Below are positions 35,291 through 47,727 of a stretch of DNA of 64,000 nucleotides, one piece after another (position 1 is the first letter of the stretch; each line of letters starts with the position of its first letter). The stretch is taken from positions 332,552 through 396,551 of the forward strand of contig KV419399.1 of assembly GCA_001630475.1 (NCBI GenBank). Reading direction: 5' to 3'. A program made the translations under genes and the position numbers. The notes below the pieces were generated by a model. The model worked only from the letters and a program-made list of their open reading frames with translations. It had not been told where the DNA came from and ran no database searches. The stretch is from Sistotremastrum niveocremeum HHB9708 (lineage: Eukaryota > Basidiomycota > Agaricomycetes > Sistotremastrales > Sistotremastraceae).

Positions 35291-38200
35291 TTAAACTACG
35301 CCCATCTTTTCAGCCATTCGACTCAAGAGAGCTTCCATGCTCAAAAGTCGTGCCTCGAGGTCTTTGAGACGGTCCTCTACACCTTTCGTTTCCTGAGCCT
35401 GAGCCTCTTCCTGGGCGGCTTCCGTTTGTTCGACAACTGCCTCTTCTTCTTCAAGCTCTCTCTTCCCTCTCTTGATCCATACAAGAATGTGCTCGGCCAG
35501 ATGGGTCGATCCTTGTCGGGGGTCTTGTTTCTCGCAGTTGGCGCACATGACAAAATCTTCGGAGTATGTGAGATTCGGTGAGATGAAGAACGACATGAAA
35601 ATTGATACCTGGACATTCCACGCAACGGAAATATTCTCCACGAATAGGCGAGACGCCACACTCGCCATGACAGACCAGTGGAGCAGGCTCAATCGGGGCG
35701 TCAACAGCGGCCGGCTGTTCCTCTGCATTAGCAGCGATCATGGCTTCCTTGATATCGTCTTCATCTGGTGAGTGCTCCGACTTAGTTTCGGGTTCATTGG
35801 CAGTTTCGTCCTCATGTTGTAGATCACCGGTGATAGTGTTGGTGCTGGGCGTAAATTCTGGAGGGCCAAGTTCGGTATTCCGCACAAGTTCTAGGGCGCG
35901 ATCGAAATGCTTCCTCAATACGTCCACAGGTAACGGGAACGGCACTTTGAGTAGCGTATGTTTAGGATGATGACTGTCCGCAACCCAATCCTCGCATCCT
36001 TCACAGAAGTCACATTCTGTCACAGAAGAGTGAGAAGCGGAAGTTGCAACGGCAGCGGTCTATACATACGGTAGCACTCCATGCAGGAGAGCCATGGCCC
36101 CTTGACAGGCCAGGCACCACATTTGTTGCATGCCACTTTGCTGGAGAATAGTGTCAGGGGTAACCAAGCACGAGTTGTAAGATATCGACATACTCTTGAG
36201 ATCCGCTGTTGACCTTGATAAGAGTGTGGGTGGAGAAATGTCCGGTCGATTCATCAATGTCGTCCTTCCAACAATCAAGACAGAATTGGAAGTCTGTCTC
36301 AACGTCATCAGATAAATGAGCCACGTGTTAAAGCAATCGCTCACCATTGCAGTCCAAGCATTCAAATCGCGTGTTAGGAACATGATCTCGCCCGCAAACT
36401 CCAAAGCATTTCCAGGTCCTGGGTGTCGTCGGTTGTTCGGGTTCAGGTTCCGGCTCTTGTTCTTGCTCCTCGTGCACTTCCTCTTCTAAGGGAGCGTTAT
36501 CCACGATAACGGGTGATTCGTCCAACGCGGGCGTTGTTGCGTCTGCAGGCTCGGGTGGCACGGGCGCAGCGACATCAGGATCCTCTTTCGGGGATGCTAC
36601 TGAAGCGTCTTCTTCGACTTCTTCGGCAACCGCAGTGGCATCAGGTTCTGCGTCAGCCTCTGTCTCGTTGGCGTTGGCTCCGTCCACTTCCACGTCCCCA
36701 CCTTCGTTAACAGCTGCTCCTTCGCTCTCCTCATTCTCCTCCTCATTCTCCTCGTGCTCCTCGACGACTTCGTTATTCTCTTCTACTGGAATGAGGCGCT
36801 GCCACCCTTGCTTGATGCGATGTCTGGCGGTCGCGCGGGATACGGACCAAGGCGCTCGGAGCATGTTATGACTGCGAAGATGTGTACCGGTGATGAAAGA
36901 TGAACTTTCACACGATTCACATAGATCAAAATCTTTAAAAAATCGCTCAAATCATTACTTCGTTGACTGGCTGAAAGGAATTACTCACTTGGGCATTGCA
37001 TGCACTTATAACGAGCACCGTGAATATAGCTCTGATAACCGGTGTCACATCTATCGCAATAGATGTAGCTGAATTGAGGGAAATAAGCAACGTGAGAACC
37101 ATCAGAACAGATATCACCCACTGGGCTTGCTCCTGGCGAACTTGCAGATCGGCAATTTGCCAAAGGTGTTCGCTCTGCTCTTCAGTAACTTCCGCATCCA
37201 ACGCGTAATATTCGTCCCATTGTTCTGAAGTCCGATCGTTCCAAACGTGGTAATGAGAGTACATAATACTCTGCCTGGTATACATGACGTATTGACGTTC
37301 TTTGTCGTCTCTCGCTTGCATATCGTCCGTATACGCTTCGTGAATGAGCATGTCAACGGTTGGTTCTGGTCGGTTCGTATCCATATCCCAGAAAATTGAC
37401 GGTATAGTGACATCATTGAGAAGGAAGTCATCGCTGACAGCGCAGTCCACGTTCTTGAAGTTGATTTGATATAGCGGTTGAAACTACGTCGGCCAATAAT
37501 TATTTTCATCATGGGATCTCACAACTTGGCAACGTACCATTCCTCCCGCGAAAGTCGCGAACTTCGTCTCAACATCGCTGAACTGCTGTCCCTTGAAAAC
37601 CTCTGACATCGAGGGTGAGTAATGATGCGTCGCATGGAAGAATGGTGCATACTGTTCAGATCGAACACCCGATCCGCCCAGGCACGAACGATGGTTGCAT
37701 TTGCAGCGCCTGCGAGTTCCAGTTCTTTTCCGTGTATAGTATGCGTCTTAGCCAACTTCATGATATCCAGGTGTCGAGATAAGACCAAAAACAACAGTGG
37801 GAGAATGAACTGGTAGGTCGATCAGCACAATGTTCGCCGATCACAAAAATATCACTCACCTGCTCCAAGTTCTCCTTATGACCGGCAGTTCGAGAAACTA
37901 GATACAATGTATCCACTTCATCGATGTGATATCGAAGAGTTCCCAGGCTCTTCGCCAGTGCTTCTTCGCGTAATTTCATTCGTTCGAGGACAAGGTGACA
38001 AAGCCTCGAATTCTCATAGAACTCATAGTTGATCTCCAACGCATTTTGCCCCATGATTTGAAATATTTCAGTAAGATGGTTGTCAATATACTCTGTAGTC
38101 AGTATGGTGTTGACAGGCTTGACGCCGTCCAGAGTAATCATCTGCTGGAGCAGAGCCATTATCCTAAGTCGGTAAACTTGGACCTCAATAGCCACTCCTG

Positions 38201-40360
38201 CGAAGCGTGAGTATAAAACACCATGAGCGTAAACAAGACTCACCCGCCGCGGTATACGCGATCCATTCCAAAGTGCTCCAGCTTGAAGGTTTACCGGCCA
38301 CAAACTCATTGACTTCGCGTATGCGAATGAAACCGGATCCGTCGAGGTCGATCGCTAGAAGCATGCTTCAGGTGCATGTAATAATGTACGGTCTGAGGTC
38401 ATACCTTGAGCGATAGATGAGGCATGCTCGAGATCTAAGAAGTCAAGACACCATTCATCATCATTCACGGTGTCTCCGGATTGATCTGTGTCTTCGGCCG
38501 CAGGTGCAGCGTTGATGAGATGATGATGAGGGTCAGTAGGTATATTCTTGTCGGCATAATGGCTGCAATATAATCAAGCGTTAATGACACGCAGACGGAC
38601 GGTCGTTGTCAGGACGTACTCATGGAGAGTCAGGACGAAATTGCGGTTCTTGACGGACGACATCCAGCCCTTCAGACTCAATGAGTGTCAACCGTACGGC
38701 GAAGGGATTTTATGCGTACTGCGTTTTGCCAGATTTCTTTGATAATCTTTGGACAGGTGCTCGGTCAGACATGCGCGGGGAACACAGAAGTCGCTCAGAC
38801 TTACCGGATCCTGGACCTTTTGCCACGGCCCTGCTTTCACAGTATCCAGAATCTCATCACGCGCCTCTTGCAATGTCGCCTGCAGCTCCTCCAATCTCTT
38901 TCTGTTCTCTTCATATTGCTCGATCTCCAAAGCCTCCCTCCTTTCCCATTTCTGTTGGAAAACCTTTTGGTCTTCAAGAAGAAGATCTTTGAGGTCCGCT
39001 CGGATGGCAAAGAGAATTTCAATGTCTTCCTGATGTTTGATATCTTCCTTTTCGTTTGGCCTCTCTGCTTTGTCCTTTGTCGCTGCACGAACGGAGGTCT
39101 TTGCGTTGGCCTCGGTAGCGCCAGATTGAGTATCTTCATCGCTGGCAATCTTTTGCAACTTCGTCCATGTCGTCTTGTTTTCGATAATGGCTTCAACGGG
39201 GCCGGCGTTATCACTGAGGCTCTTGAACTTCTTTTCGTTTTCAGTGAGAACTTTGAATATGTTATCAACGACGTTCTTGATATCGATTGATAGAGCGAAG
39301 TTTTGAGCAGTCTTGACAGACGTGTCGATCGATAAACTGGTGATCAAAGCTTTCTTGTGATCTGCGAACGCGGCAGAGTGTCCCTCGAGAACAGCCTACA
39401 CAAGGAAAATTAGAGATATCTCGAATGCTTCAACCCTTGGACGTGCTTACCTTCCATGACAGGACTTTGAAGAACTTGACTAAGGCGACGAGTCAGAATG
39501 CAGCAAGAAGTAAAAGGGTGTCACGTACCAATAGTCTTCTGCTTTCGATATGCTGCGAGATCTCTTCCGCAATCTTGAAGCGACTTGCCTATCTTCTTCA
39601 GAGTGTCTGTGAAGGGAAGTCTGAGATACAGATCATTGGACAATGGCAGAGCAACAGACTCTCAAGATGGCTGATCATATGATTCCCTTGGTCGTCGACC
39701 ACATCTTGATAAGGGTGATCACGAAGACTACGAAAGGTCAGGAAAAGCCGTGACAACGATGTTGTGAGTCGCACCTGAAAGTAACGTGCATCATGTCCGC
39801 CATAGACAACAGCAAAGCAGGAATCTTGGCGTCATTGTGTCTGCGAATCAGCTCCACTTCCAGCACCAGCTTGAAAGGTATGACGGCAGCTATGAGAATG
39901 GTCAGGAGGTACAATCCAAGACCTCATTCAGCATACCTTGAAGAATCGGGTGAGCGGAAGCCAATACATCCACCACTTTCAAGACGTCAGCTACTGGGCG
40001 AAGGATATCCATAATGGGTGTATTCGCCAAATCCCCTTTGAGCACACTTGCAAGTGCAGAAGACGCTTCATTGAAGATCGCAGGGTTGTTCGTCACGAAA
40101 CCTTTCACTTTGTTGAAGCTGCCCACACCCAGTTGGACGGCGTCATCTAGATCAGGCGCCTATTTGAGCTTTGAGCGATATTTATCAAATGCGAACGTTG
40201 CGTACCGAGAGCATCGAGCTTATCGTCCGCATCCGACGTCCCCTTTCCAATTATATCATCTGGATCTCCATTAAAAGATTGTTCGAGCCATACGAAATAA
40301 AGGTGGCATACTGGCAAGCTTGCTCGGGTCGCGAAGTTTCTTGCTTGGTGCAAAAGGCAT
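35291..40360 (-). CDS. Large EF-hand and four-ZZ-zinc-finger protein
   Basis: A roughly 1,200-residue basidiomycete protein of unknown role. ATG at 40360 starts MPFAPSKKLRDPSKLA. About 20 exons follow. The N-terminal third is helical (DDAVQLGVGSFNKVKGFVTN, ASVLKGDLANTPIMDILRPV, then a coiled-coil KWERREALEIEQYEENRKRL). A single EF-hand loop reads AIDLDGSGFIRIREVNEF, with D, D, S and E at loop positions 1, 3, 5 and 12. The C-terminal half has four ZZ fingers: CDRCDTGYQSYIHGARYKC (near 37020), CFGVCGRDHVPNTRFECLDC (near 36380), CNKCGAWPVKGPWLSCMEC (near 36100) and CHGECGVSPIRGEYFRCVEC (near 35640). Each has following C-x-x-C and H-x(n)-H partners. Acidic disordered linkers separate them, and a short coiled coil ends MAEKMGVV. 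ZZ fingers often bind protein N-termini or histone tails. That use here is only a suggestion. Confidence 0.88.
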
Positions 40361-42355
40361 ACTATATATGAATCGTGCGCGTCTTCAAGTCGTTGAGTAG
40401 TGGAGATGCTGGTCTGTGGTCGTCGACAGGGGTCGTTCGTGGTCAAGAAATGGTGGTCGTGTGAGATGTGTTCGGTGCAAGACAGGTCAGAGTATAAGAG
40501 ATGGTAGAGCGACTTGCTGCATGTTGCCAGGCAGACTCATTTTTCTATTGATCGCGACTAGATTGAATGTGGAAAGCCCTGGCGATTTGGGCTGTCGGCG
40601 TGCGTTCACCGGGGCGGATGCAATATTTGGTGATGATCATGTGATCGACGACTCTCTTGCTCCTGATCCGAGCTTCGAGTCGATTGCTGTGCTGACGCGC
40701 GGAAGACCCTTCACATCTTGTTGACAACGTCTACTTTATCTCAACTGCTATTAATCTGCGCTCTGCTAAATTTCCAAGTCATCGACTATGCATATAATCA
40801 CAGACCTTCGAAGTTGGCGATAAACTTGAATGCATTCTTCTCTTGACGCGACATTCAAGGCGAAGCTCGGGTATATGTAAAAATAACTCTCAATCAGATA
40901 ACCTTGATGAGGCCAAGAAAGCCAAGTCGACAGTCGGTTGTAGGGATTTAGTCCGGTGTTCCAAAGGCTACGGAATTCCCCAAAAAAGCTATTTCACCGT
41001 TTGCTGTGGTAATTTGTTGGGCGCTCGCAAGTTCCATCAGGGCACAGCTCGACTTCTGTGCGCTGAGAACGGAGATTGACACAGCCTCTATGTGTGCTGG
41101 GGTCATACGTCATGCAAAACGACAACGCCTGAGTCAAAGGGGATCTGCAAGTCATGGATATGCGTATGCTTTGTTCGACTCTGGCAGAACGGCGTCGTCA
41201 TAATGCTCCGTGACCCATCGGCGAGAGGAAAACCGTTCGGGTGATATATAACCAGGAAGGGAGAAGAAAAAGAACGGCATTCGGTGACCTCCACCTCGTT
41301 CAGCGATGGACTGTGCAGTTTCTGCCCAAGGTGCTAATCCGTTGGTGCGCGGTGAGGTCGGCCTTGTTGGTTGCCAAATTTCTAAGCCATTTGATTCTCT
41401 TGGATATCGTTCCACTTGCGCAAATCTAAGTGAGATCGCAAACAGGAGCCACCATCAGGAAGGTAGAGTTCGACCAAGTCTTTCTACATGTTTTTCGGAC
41501 AAAAGGCCTTGCACGCCGTTCTGATTAAATAGGATCAGAAGCTACCTTGTCAGGGATGCGGTCACTAATTCTGTAGTCCAATGACTGACCCCCGGCAATG
41601 TAAAGAGTTTGCAACACGTTCGTAGTCTTTGCTGGGGGGACAGAAGCTTCTGCTGAGCCATTGGACAGAGCGGAACAGTTCAGAATGGCATATGGTTGAC
41701 ACGGGAGCAAGGAGACAGAGTGCGAGTTGTCGATCCTGTCTGTGTAAGATTGACACTATGGCCATGATCATGTCAGATTTCTTGAAGGCAGAGATGTACA
41801 TTATAGTACGGGCGACAGAAAATAATCCTCACATTTAATTACTAATGTCACCATCGACGTGAATTTGACGCGGTGGTCGTTCCCCATGGGTCCTGCGTGT
41901 ACAAAAATCAAAATCGAAGTATGCTAGATATCCAAGTAGAGCTGGATTCAATAGCTACAGCACGAACGATATCATAGGCCCAGAAGCTGAGTGTCCATGA
42001 GGGGCAGAAGAGAACCGCGACGTCGCATTCCGGGAAACCACGCTCGACGGCGGCTTGCACAACTTTCACCGTACTCTCTCAGCCATGTACTCGTCAGACT
42101 CGAGCCAATATCCAGATCAAACTCTCACATAAGACCTGGCTTTGATCGACGCTCGTCTGACCAACCACCACGAGGCCTTCGAAATGCCGAATCGCCGCCG
42201 CTTGCGAACGTCGAGGGCGGCTCTAGACTGACCTGGCTTGAGGAAACGGCATCCATCGCGGAATTCGTCGACAGAGCTCAATCGTCTTTCTTATATCTAC
42301 CTGGGCTTGTCTTAATCCAGGACCAACCTTGACAGACTGGCCACGAACAAGACTG
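40361..42355. other. 2-kb stretch without a supportable gene
   Basis: Contains the promoter of the ZZ gene on its left and of the F-box gene on its right. Frames at 41152-41415 (minus) and 41991-42332 (plus, Arg-rich) lack splice partners or family resemblance. No RNA or repeat recognised. Confidence 0.45.
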
Positions 42356-44052
42356 ATGGCCAACTTCAATGATCTACCCACCGAACTAATTCTGAAAATC
42401 TTCAAGCATCTATCTCTTTCAGATATCTTGAACACCAGTCGAGTGAGTGACTTCCGCCTTAGACTATATCGTTCCATCTCACTCAATATCGAAATCTTGG
42501 CCAGACGTCCAGCTATTTTCATTCGATTTCCGTGGGATTCAAAGAAATCTGGAGAGACGCTACCGATTCATGCTACCTTCCCCTTCCAACAGGGCAGAGC
42601 GCCGTCTCCGTTCCCTTCGATACTCTCCCTTCACTCGCTGCCCGCGCTGTCAGCATACAGACAGCACTAGATGGCCCTGATCAGCCGTGCAATCCGAAGA
42701 GCTATCATGCAATCAAGAGCCTTGGAGGGCCATTCTGGGGCCCAGCAGAATTTGTCTGTGCTATCCCAGGAAACGAATGGGTCATCCTGGCGTCACATAT
42801 CATTGGCCAAAGCGATTTTCAAGTTCTTCTCTACTGCCTTAAAACTCGCAAATCAGCCATCGTATGTGCTGGTCTACGGCCAGTGAGTCTGACCTGCGCA
42901 CTGGATACATCTTTCAGAGGGAATGAGATCATGTTTGCGTGCAGTGGGCACACAAAGAGCGGAAGGTGGGCTCGTTCGTCATCAAGCTTCAACACTTCCT
43001 CGAGGACTGAAATATTCTGTCGTCCAGCTCTGTCACAATCTTTTCTTTTAAATTTCCTGATTGCAAGGACGAAGAAGGCCTCCCGACTATCACGTCGAAA
43101 TGGCAGATGCCTTCTCGAACAGAGGCCATTGATGTGCGAAAATTGACACTGAGAGGATCGCTTCTCGTTTGTCTCTCCAGAAATCGCGATATGGTCTTCA
43201 TAGATTGGGAAAAAGAAACGGGCGTCACTTACACAAGCAACCCCGACCCCAATGGCCTGGAAGTAGTATGTATATGCCACATAGCCGCAATCACCTCAAT
43301 TGACATATATCTAGACCGGACCTTGGGAAGCTCACATTCATCCGTATTTACCTTACGTTCTTTGTGCTATCGAAGAGCGCAATCTCGCAGCCCCTTTCTC
43401 CAGCTGGTCTACGCGCAAATTCTGCGTCGTCGATATTCCAGAGGAACTCCCTCCTCTACAAAAGACTACGAAGGGTTTGATCCTCGAGCAGACTCCCCTG
43501 TCGTATATTGCCAGTGTTGTTCTACCAGAGGAAATTAGCGTTCCTGTCCCCTGGTTTGACCTCAGGAACCCGGCCCAACATGCATCTTCATCTTCATCGG
43601 CATCTTCGACTCTACTATGCTCGATGCACAACTCCTCGGGTCGCCGTCGGAACGAAATCAACAGTGCATGGTTCACCCTGTGCGGCAACACACTCTCGGT
43701 GGAGACACGAGTATTCTCGGCTAAAAGCACCATGTCATGGGAGGGCTCTGGTTCAACCTCTCACCAAAGTCTTGCTCACCCAGGGCCTGATCCCGGCGAA
43801 TTCACTCTATTTGTCCGCGACTCCCTGTTGCGACCAGGTCAAATTCGATGGTCAAAAGTCATGCTTCCGATGGCAATATTGAACGACGACGCCGTTGAGG
43901 GGTCCCAGACGATATCAGCATTACTGGGTACATTGTCCATTGTTGCAGTTGATATGTTGTACGGTGGTATATACGTGCAAAGGTACGTTGATCAAGTAAA
44001 TGAAGAGTACTACACGGGTCCCAGTATGCATTTGTATCATATACAATACTAG
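42356..44052 (+). CDS. F-box protein with long C-terminal region
   Basis: A canonical F-box protein, unlike the divergent array at 11.8-24.1 kb. ATG at 42356 gives the F-box at the very N-terminus: FNDLPTELILKIFKHLSLSD then ILNTSRTSSYFHSISVGFKE, ending in I-W-R-D. The first intron (42443-42504) splits the F-box. A 68-nt intron after HTKSG (donor GTGGGC) and a 52-nt intron after GLEV keep the frame, giving about 504 residues. The C-terminal part contains repeated short strands (WVILASHIIG, FQVLLYCLKTRKSAIVC, GSLLVCLSRNRDMVFIDWE) that resemble a beta-propeller, as in related mushroom F-box proteins, but I cannot assign blades. The end HLYHIQY at 44052 lies only 46 bp from the stop of the convergent BRCT gene. 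Confidence 0.87.
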
Positions 44053-44098
44053 CTTTCTACATGTCGTACAGTACATGTACATAAAATACATCTTCAGC

Positions 44099-45370
44099 TT
44101 ACAGCGTGACTTTCGCGAGTTCACTCAGGGCGTCTGGACTAAGTATGCTGTTGTCTTCGTCTGAGGGTACCATTGCCATAGTTCGCCAACCCATACCCTT
44201 GAACTGTTGCTCCATTTCTCTCCGATTTCTCTCTTGTCTTACTTTCGCGCAGCGTCCAGGATCGCTCGGGCGCACTCGATTCGAAATACGGTATTCCTTG
44301 ATTTTCTTGGATAGATATTCCCTGGTGCGATATGGAAGCTGCATAGAATATGGTCAGCTCATTTTGTTGAACATACTGAGAGTTGAAATTACCTCGGCGT
44401 GTATCTCGTTAGCTACAGCGAGCGTATGCTTGCCTTTTGGCGCACGCTTTATAGCATCTTCGATCAATTGCTGTTCGTGGCGTTCTGAACCGAGAGCAGA
44501 GAATGATTCATGTCGATGGAAGATCTTATAATTCCACCAATCTACCACTTTCTTCTGCTTGACGCATTCCAACACCCAATCGACTTTGACAATAATGCCC
44601 ATCTGTCGTTGTTCTCGAGAATCTGCTCGTGGTCTGGATATGGCGGACTGCGGTATTATGGCTTGAGGAGTCGAGCGGATGAATCCGGGATCCATCAGAA
44701 TATAATGAGAAGCACAATCGAACTTGACGACCCGTCCGCCATGCCTCTAGGGCCAATATGTGAGAGCTATAAAGTAACTAGAAATGGCAGAGACGCACGG
44801 CTATTAATCGACATATTTCCTTTCGACTTTTAAAGCTCTCATGATCATGCACCGCAAAAGCCAAAGGTTCGTCGTCGTTGAAAGTAAATAATTTCGTAGC
44901 TTCGATGACGCTGAAGCAGTCGCCAGTAACGGGACATCGTAGATCCTCTATTGAGGGAGGTCTTTCCGAGCCCTGGAATCGATCTTGAGGAACCCATTTT
45001 CCATTGACAATGGTCTCCCTGATCCAATTATCATGCAAAACGATCTCTCGAGGAAAGGGCGTAAAGCGTTCAGGGAAAAAGTATTGAGGACTGTCCGGTG
45101 GTCCGTTGGAAGGAATGAGGTTCATGATTGTCCGACAGCATAGTTCTCGATTGTTCCCAATAACGCCACCATTTTTCTGTGAAGGTGGGCAAGCAGAATG
45201 AGCATTCAACAAACAGGGCGCGGTCTAAAATGCCATGGGAAATAAGAAGCGCGCACCTCGATTAGGTTGACTAAATTGTTCCTTTCTTCGTCACTATACG
45301 TCTTCTTGCACAGGTAAAATATGGACGAGAGACCATTCTGGGCAAATACAAGTTTGGTGGATGAAGACAT
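44099..45370 (-). CDS. Tandem BRCT-domain protein
   Basis: A probable nuclear protein with two BRCT-like domains, phosphopeptide- or DNA-end-binding modules of repair and telomere factors. ATG at 45370 begins MSSSTKLVFAQNGLSSIFYL. BRCT1 spans LVNLIEKNGGVIGNNREL (the GG turn), then REIVLHDNWIRETIVNGKWV with the conserved Trp. After an intron BRCT2 reads LIARHGGRVVKFDCASHYIL, then VKVDWVLECVKQKKVVDWWN, again with the Trp and a GG turn. The C-terminal 80 residues are basic (YLSKKIKEYRISNRVRPSD) and end DALSELAKVTL at 44099. Four exons give about 335 residues. No ligase, polymerase or Myb domain is present, so I cannot assign it to a named factor. Two BRCTs in the first half recall fungal Rap1-like or repair scaffolds only loosely. 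Confidence 0.75.
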
Positions 45371-45670
45371 TGAAAAAAGCGCATCGATGCGACTTATTTG
45401 GAAAGTATTCAGTAGGGACACTGATGAGCGCCGAGGCGCGCACCTATAGTATGCTACGAGGTTGTGTGCATGATTAACGTGCTTGATCATAAACATGGGC
45501 TTATGGACACATGTGGTAGTAGCAACGCCTTCTCCCAAGGTAGACAATGGTGCAACATTGGGCAGAATTTTATAAGAAAAGATGGCGGTGAACACTCTCG
45601 AACGACCCCATCAACTCCCCACAACAGAACTCCCGTACCTCTCCATCTCAAAAGAAACTCCGGTGGAAGC

Positions 45671-46258
45671 TTATGCGATGAGAGTAGAAGCGGTGGCACT
45701 GTCGTACTTGAACGTGGGAGGGATCTGCTGCTTCGACTTGTAGTAGCGAGCGAGACGGTGGATGCGTGATTCGATCAAGATGAGACGGAATTTGGAGTCC
45801 TTGTCTTTTCGGTTGACCTCCAAGTGCTTGCGGACGGCGACAGCCTTCTTCACAAGATGCCAGAGATCCTCAGGAACCTGGGGTGCGAGACCTATAGAAA
45901 TGGAAAGAAATTCCAATGAGCTTGATCGTTCTATATTTCGACGTTCAACGAAAGGGCGCACCGTGTGATTTGAGGATACGCAGGATTTTGTTACCAGTGA
46001 CGAAGCGGACTTGGGGAATACCATGGGAGTCACGGAGGAGGACACCAATTTGCGAAGGGGAGAGACCCTTGCGAGCAAGCTTGATGATCTGGTCAACAAC
46101 GTCCTCAGACGAGGTCTTGAGCCAGCTGGGGGGGCTGCGCTTGTAAGGGAGGGCGGAGGACGCTATATGGGCAAACCGCTCAATCCAGAAAACTCGGTCA
46201 CGACATTCGAAGAGACGACGAACAAATGCCCTTTCCGGGAGCGTGCATACGACCCATG
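45671..46258 (-). CDS. RPS13: 40S ribosomal protein S13 (uS15)
   Basis: Small-subunit protein uS15, which binds 18S rRNA early in assembly. ATG at 46258 starts [20 protein letters not shown], with an intron inside the Ile-Ser junction (donor GTTCGT, acceptor ATATAG). The second intron falls at SHG|LAP. The rest matches eukaryotic uS15 closely: [96 protein letters not shown] and [20 protein letters not shown] ending ASTLIA. Length is 151 residues, the same as in animals and yeast. It is divergent to RPS6. Confidence 0.99.
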
Positions 46259-46577
46259 ATTTATCTGTGGCACTGGTTAATGGCTGCAACAATTAGCAGG
46301 ATAGGCGGTGGCACGCACGACTTGTAAGTGGTGGAGGCTTGCTGAAGTCTTGAGGATGAGGGAGCGTTCGGAAGAAGCCGAAAGATAGAGTTTGAGCGTA
46401 AAACTGTACAGTTGTTCGCGCGTACCCAACTCTACACACTCCGCTCCTCAAGGTCCATCTCCCGCCGCCCGCAAGTCCAGACACACTCGCTCGCTGTGTC
46501 TAGCATCGGTCCTCAAGGTACATGGTCTTGCTTGCTCTTGCATAGACGGCCGCTGATAAAATTACATTTGCAGAAAC
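46259..46577. promoter_or_regulatory. Divergent promoter shared by RPS13 and RPS6
   Basis: The two ribosomal-protein start codons are 319 bases apart on opposite strands. Such pairing would allow coordinated transcription. No TATA box is obvious, and pyrimidine-rich tracts occur on both sides. Confidence 0.7.
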
Positions 46578-47519
46578 ATGAAGTTCAACATCGCCAGTGA
46601 GCCATACATCTTGCCATACAGCCGTATCATTTCTCAATAATTTTCTTATCAAAGACCCCGCCACCGGCGAGCAGAAAACGATCGATATCGACGAGGAGCG
46701 CAGATAGTGAGAACCTGGTTTTTTTCTTCGAGCTCATCGCTCAACGACTTTTCCGTAACTCGCAGTCGTGTCTTCTATGACAAGAAAATCGCCCAGGAGG
46801 TCCCCGGTGACTCTCTCGGCGACGAGTGGACTGGATACGTCTTCCGTATCACTGGTGGAAATGACAAGCAGGGTTTCCCCATGAAGCAGGGTGTCCTCCT
46901 CCCCTACCGTGTCAAGCTCCTTCTCTCTGACGGTCACTCCTGCTACCGCTCCCGCCGCGCTGGTGAGCGCAAGCGCAAGTCCGTCCGTGGCTGCATCGTT
47001 GGCCCCGACATTGCCGTTCTCTCTCTCGTCATCGTCAAGCAGGGTGACAACGAGATCCCTGGCTTGACTGACAACGTCTTGCCCAAGCGCCTTGGTCCCA
47101 AGAGGGCCACCAAGATCCGCAGATTCTTCAACTTGAGCAAGGAGGACGATGTCAGGAAATATGTCATCAGACGAGAGGTTGTTAGCAAGAAGAAGGAGGG
47201 TGCTAAGCCTTACACCAAGGCGTACGTCTGTCTTGTGGTTTCGTGATGCTCTTGACTGACATCGTGTTCAGTCCCAAAATCCAGCGTCTTGTTACTCCCA
47301 TCCGTCTCCAGCGCAGACGCCACCTCCGTGCCCTCAACCACCGCCGCTCCGAGTCACAAAAGGAGCAGAAGCAGGAGTACGAGGCTCTCGTCGCCAAGCA
47401 CGTCGCCGAGAAGAAACAAAAAATCGCTGCCATCAGAGCTTCACACAAGAAGTAAGCTCAACCTTTGCACATTTTATGAAACGTTCTCATGTATATTTTG
47501 CAGGACCACTACCGCATAA
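46578..47519 (+). CDS. RPS6: 40S ribosomal protein S6 (eS6)
   Basis: Small-subunit protein eS6. ATG at 46578 opens a very short first exon (MKFNIA) that splices to [17 protein letters not shown], then to [20 protein letters not shown]. The main exon carries [60 protein letters not shown] and [20 protein letters not shown], all hallmarks of eS6. A further intron precedes [20 protein letters not shown]. The frame can stop at 47455 (SHKK), but GTAAGC at that stop, with CAG at 47502, makes a 52-nt intron giving a last exon ending HKKTTTA at 47519. I prefer this longer form. Length is about 245 residues. The identity is certain, and only the last exon is inferred. Confidence 0.98.
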
Positions 47520-47727
47520 TTGGAGTGAGGTCTGGTTTACGCTCTTGTGTTGGGTTTTATCGGTACCATGCCGTGATATGTTGCCATGCTCTAGTAATTA
47601 CATATCTCCAATCCAATCATTTTCTCTATGACATATGCTACTCCTTTCCCTCACACTTTGCTACCCTCAGTTCTAAAGTAGAATTCATTTGAGAGAAGAA
47701 TGCCGAGCGTGTCCGAGCCGATGCTAG

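Noticed and set aside
36513-36871. Plus-strand Ser-rich and Arg-rich frames antisense to the ZZ protein
   Set aside because: Mirror images of the acidic Glu/Val-rich linker. The minus-strand exon has zinc-finger motifs on both sides.
41991-42332. Arg-rich 113-codon frame just before the F-box gene
   Set aside because: No domain, no junction into the F-box frame, and the F-box begins at a clean ATG at 42356.
42890-43030. Apparent frame change and in-frame TGA in the F-box gene at 42356-44052
   Set aside because: A 68-nt intron (GTGGGC donor, CCAG acceptor, CTGAAAT branch) removes it and restores one frame, so the gene is intact.
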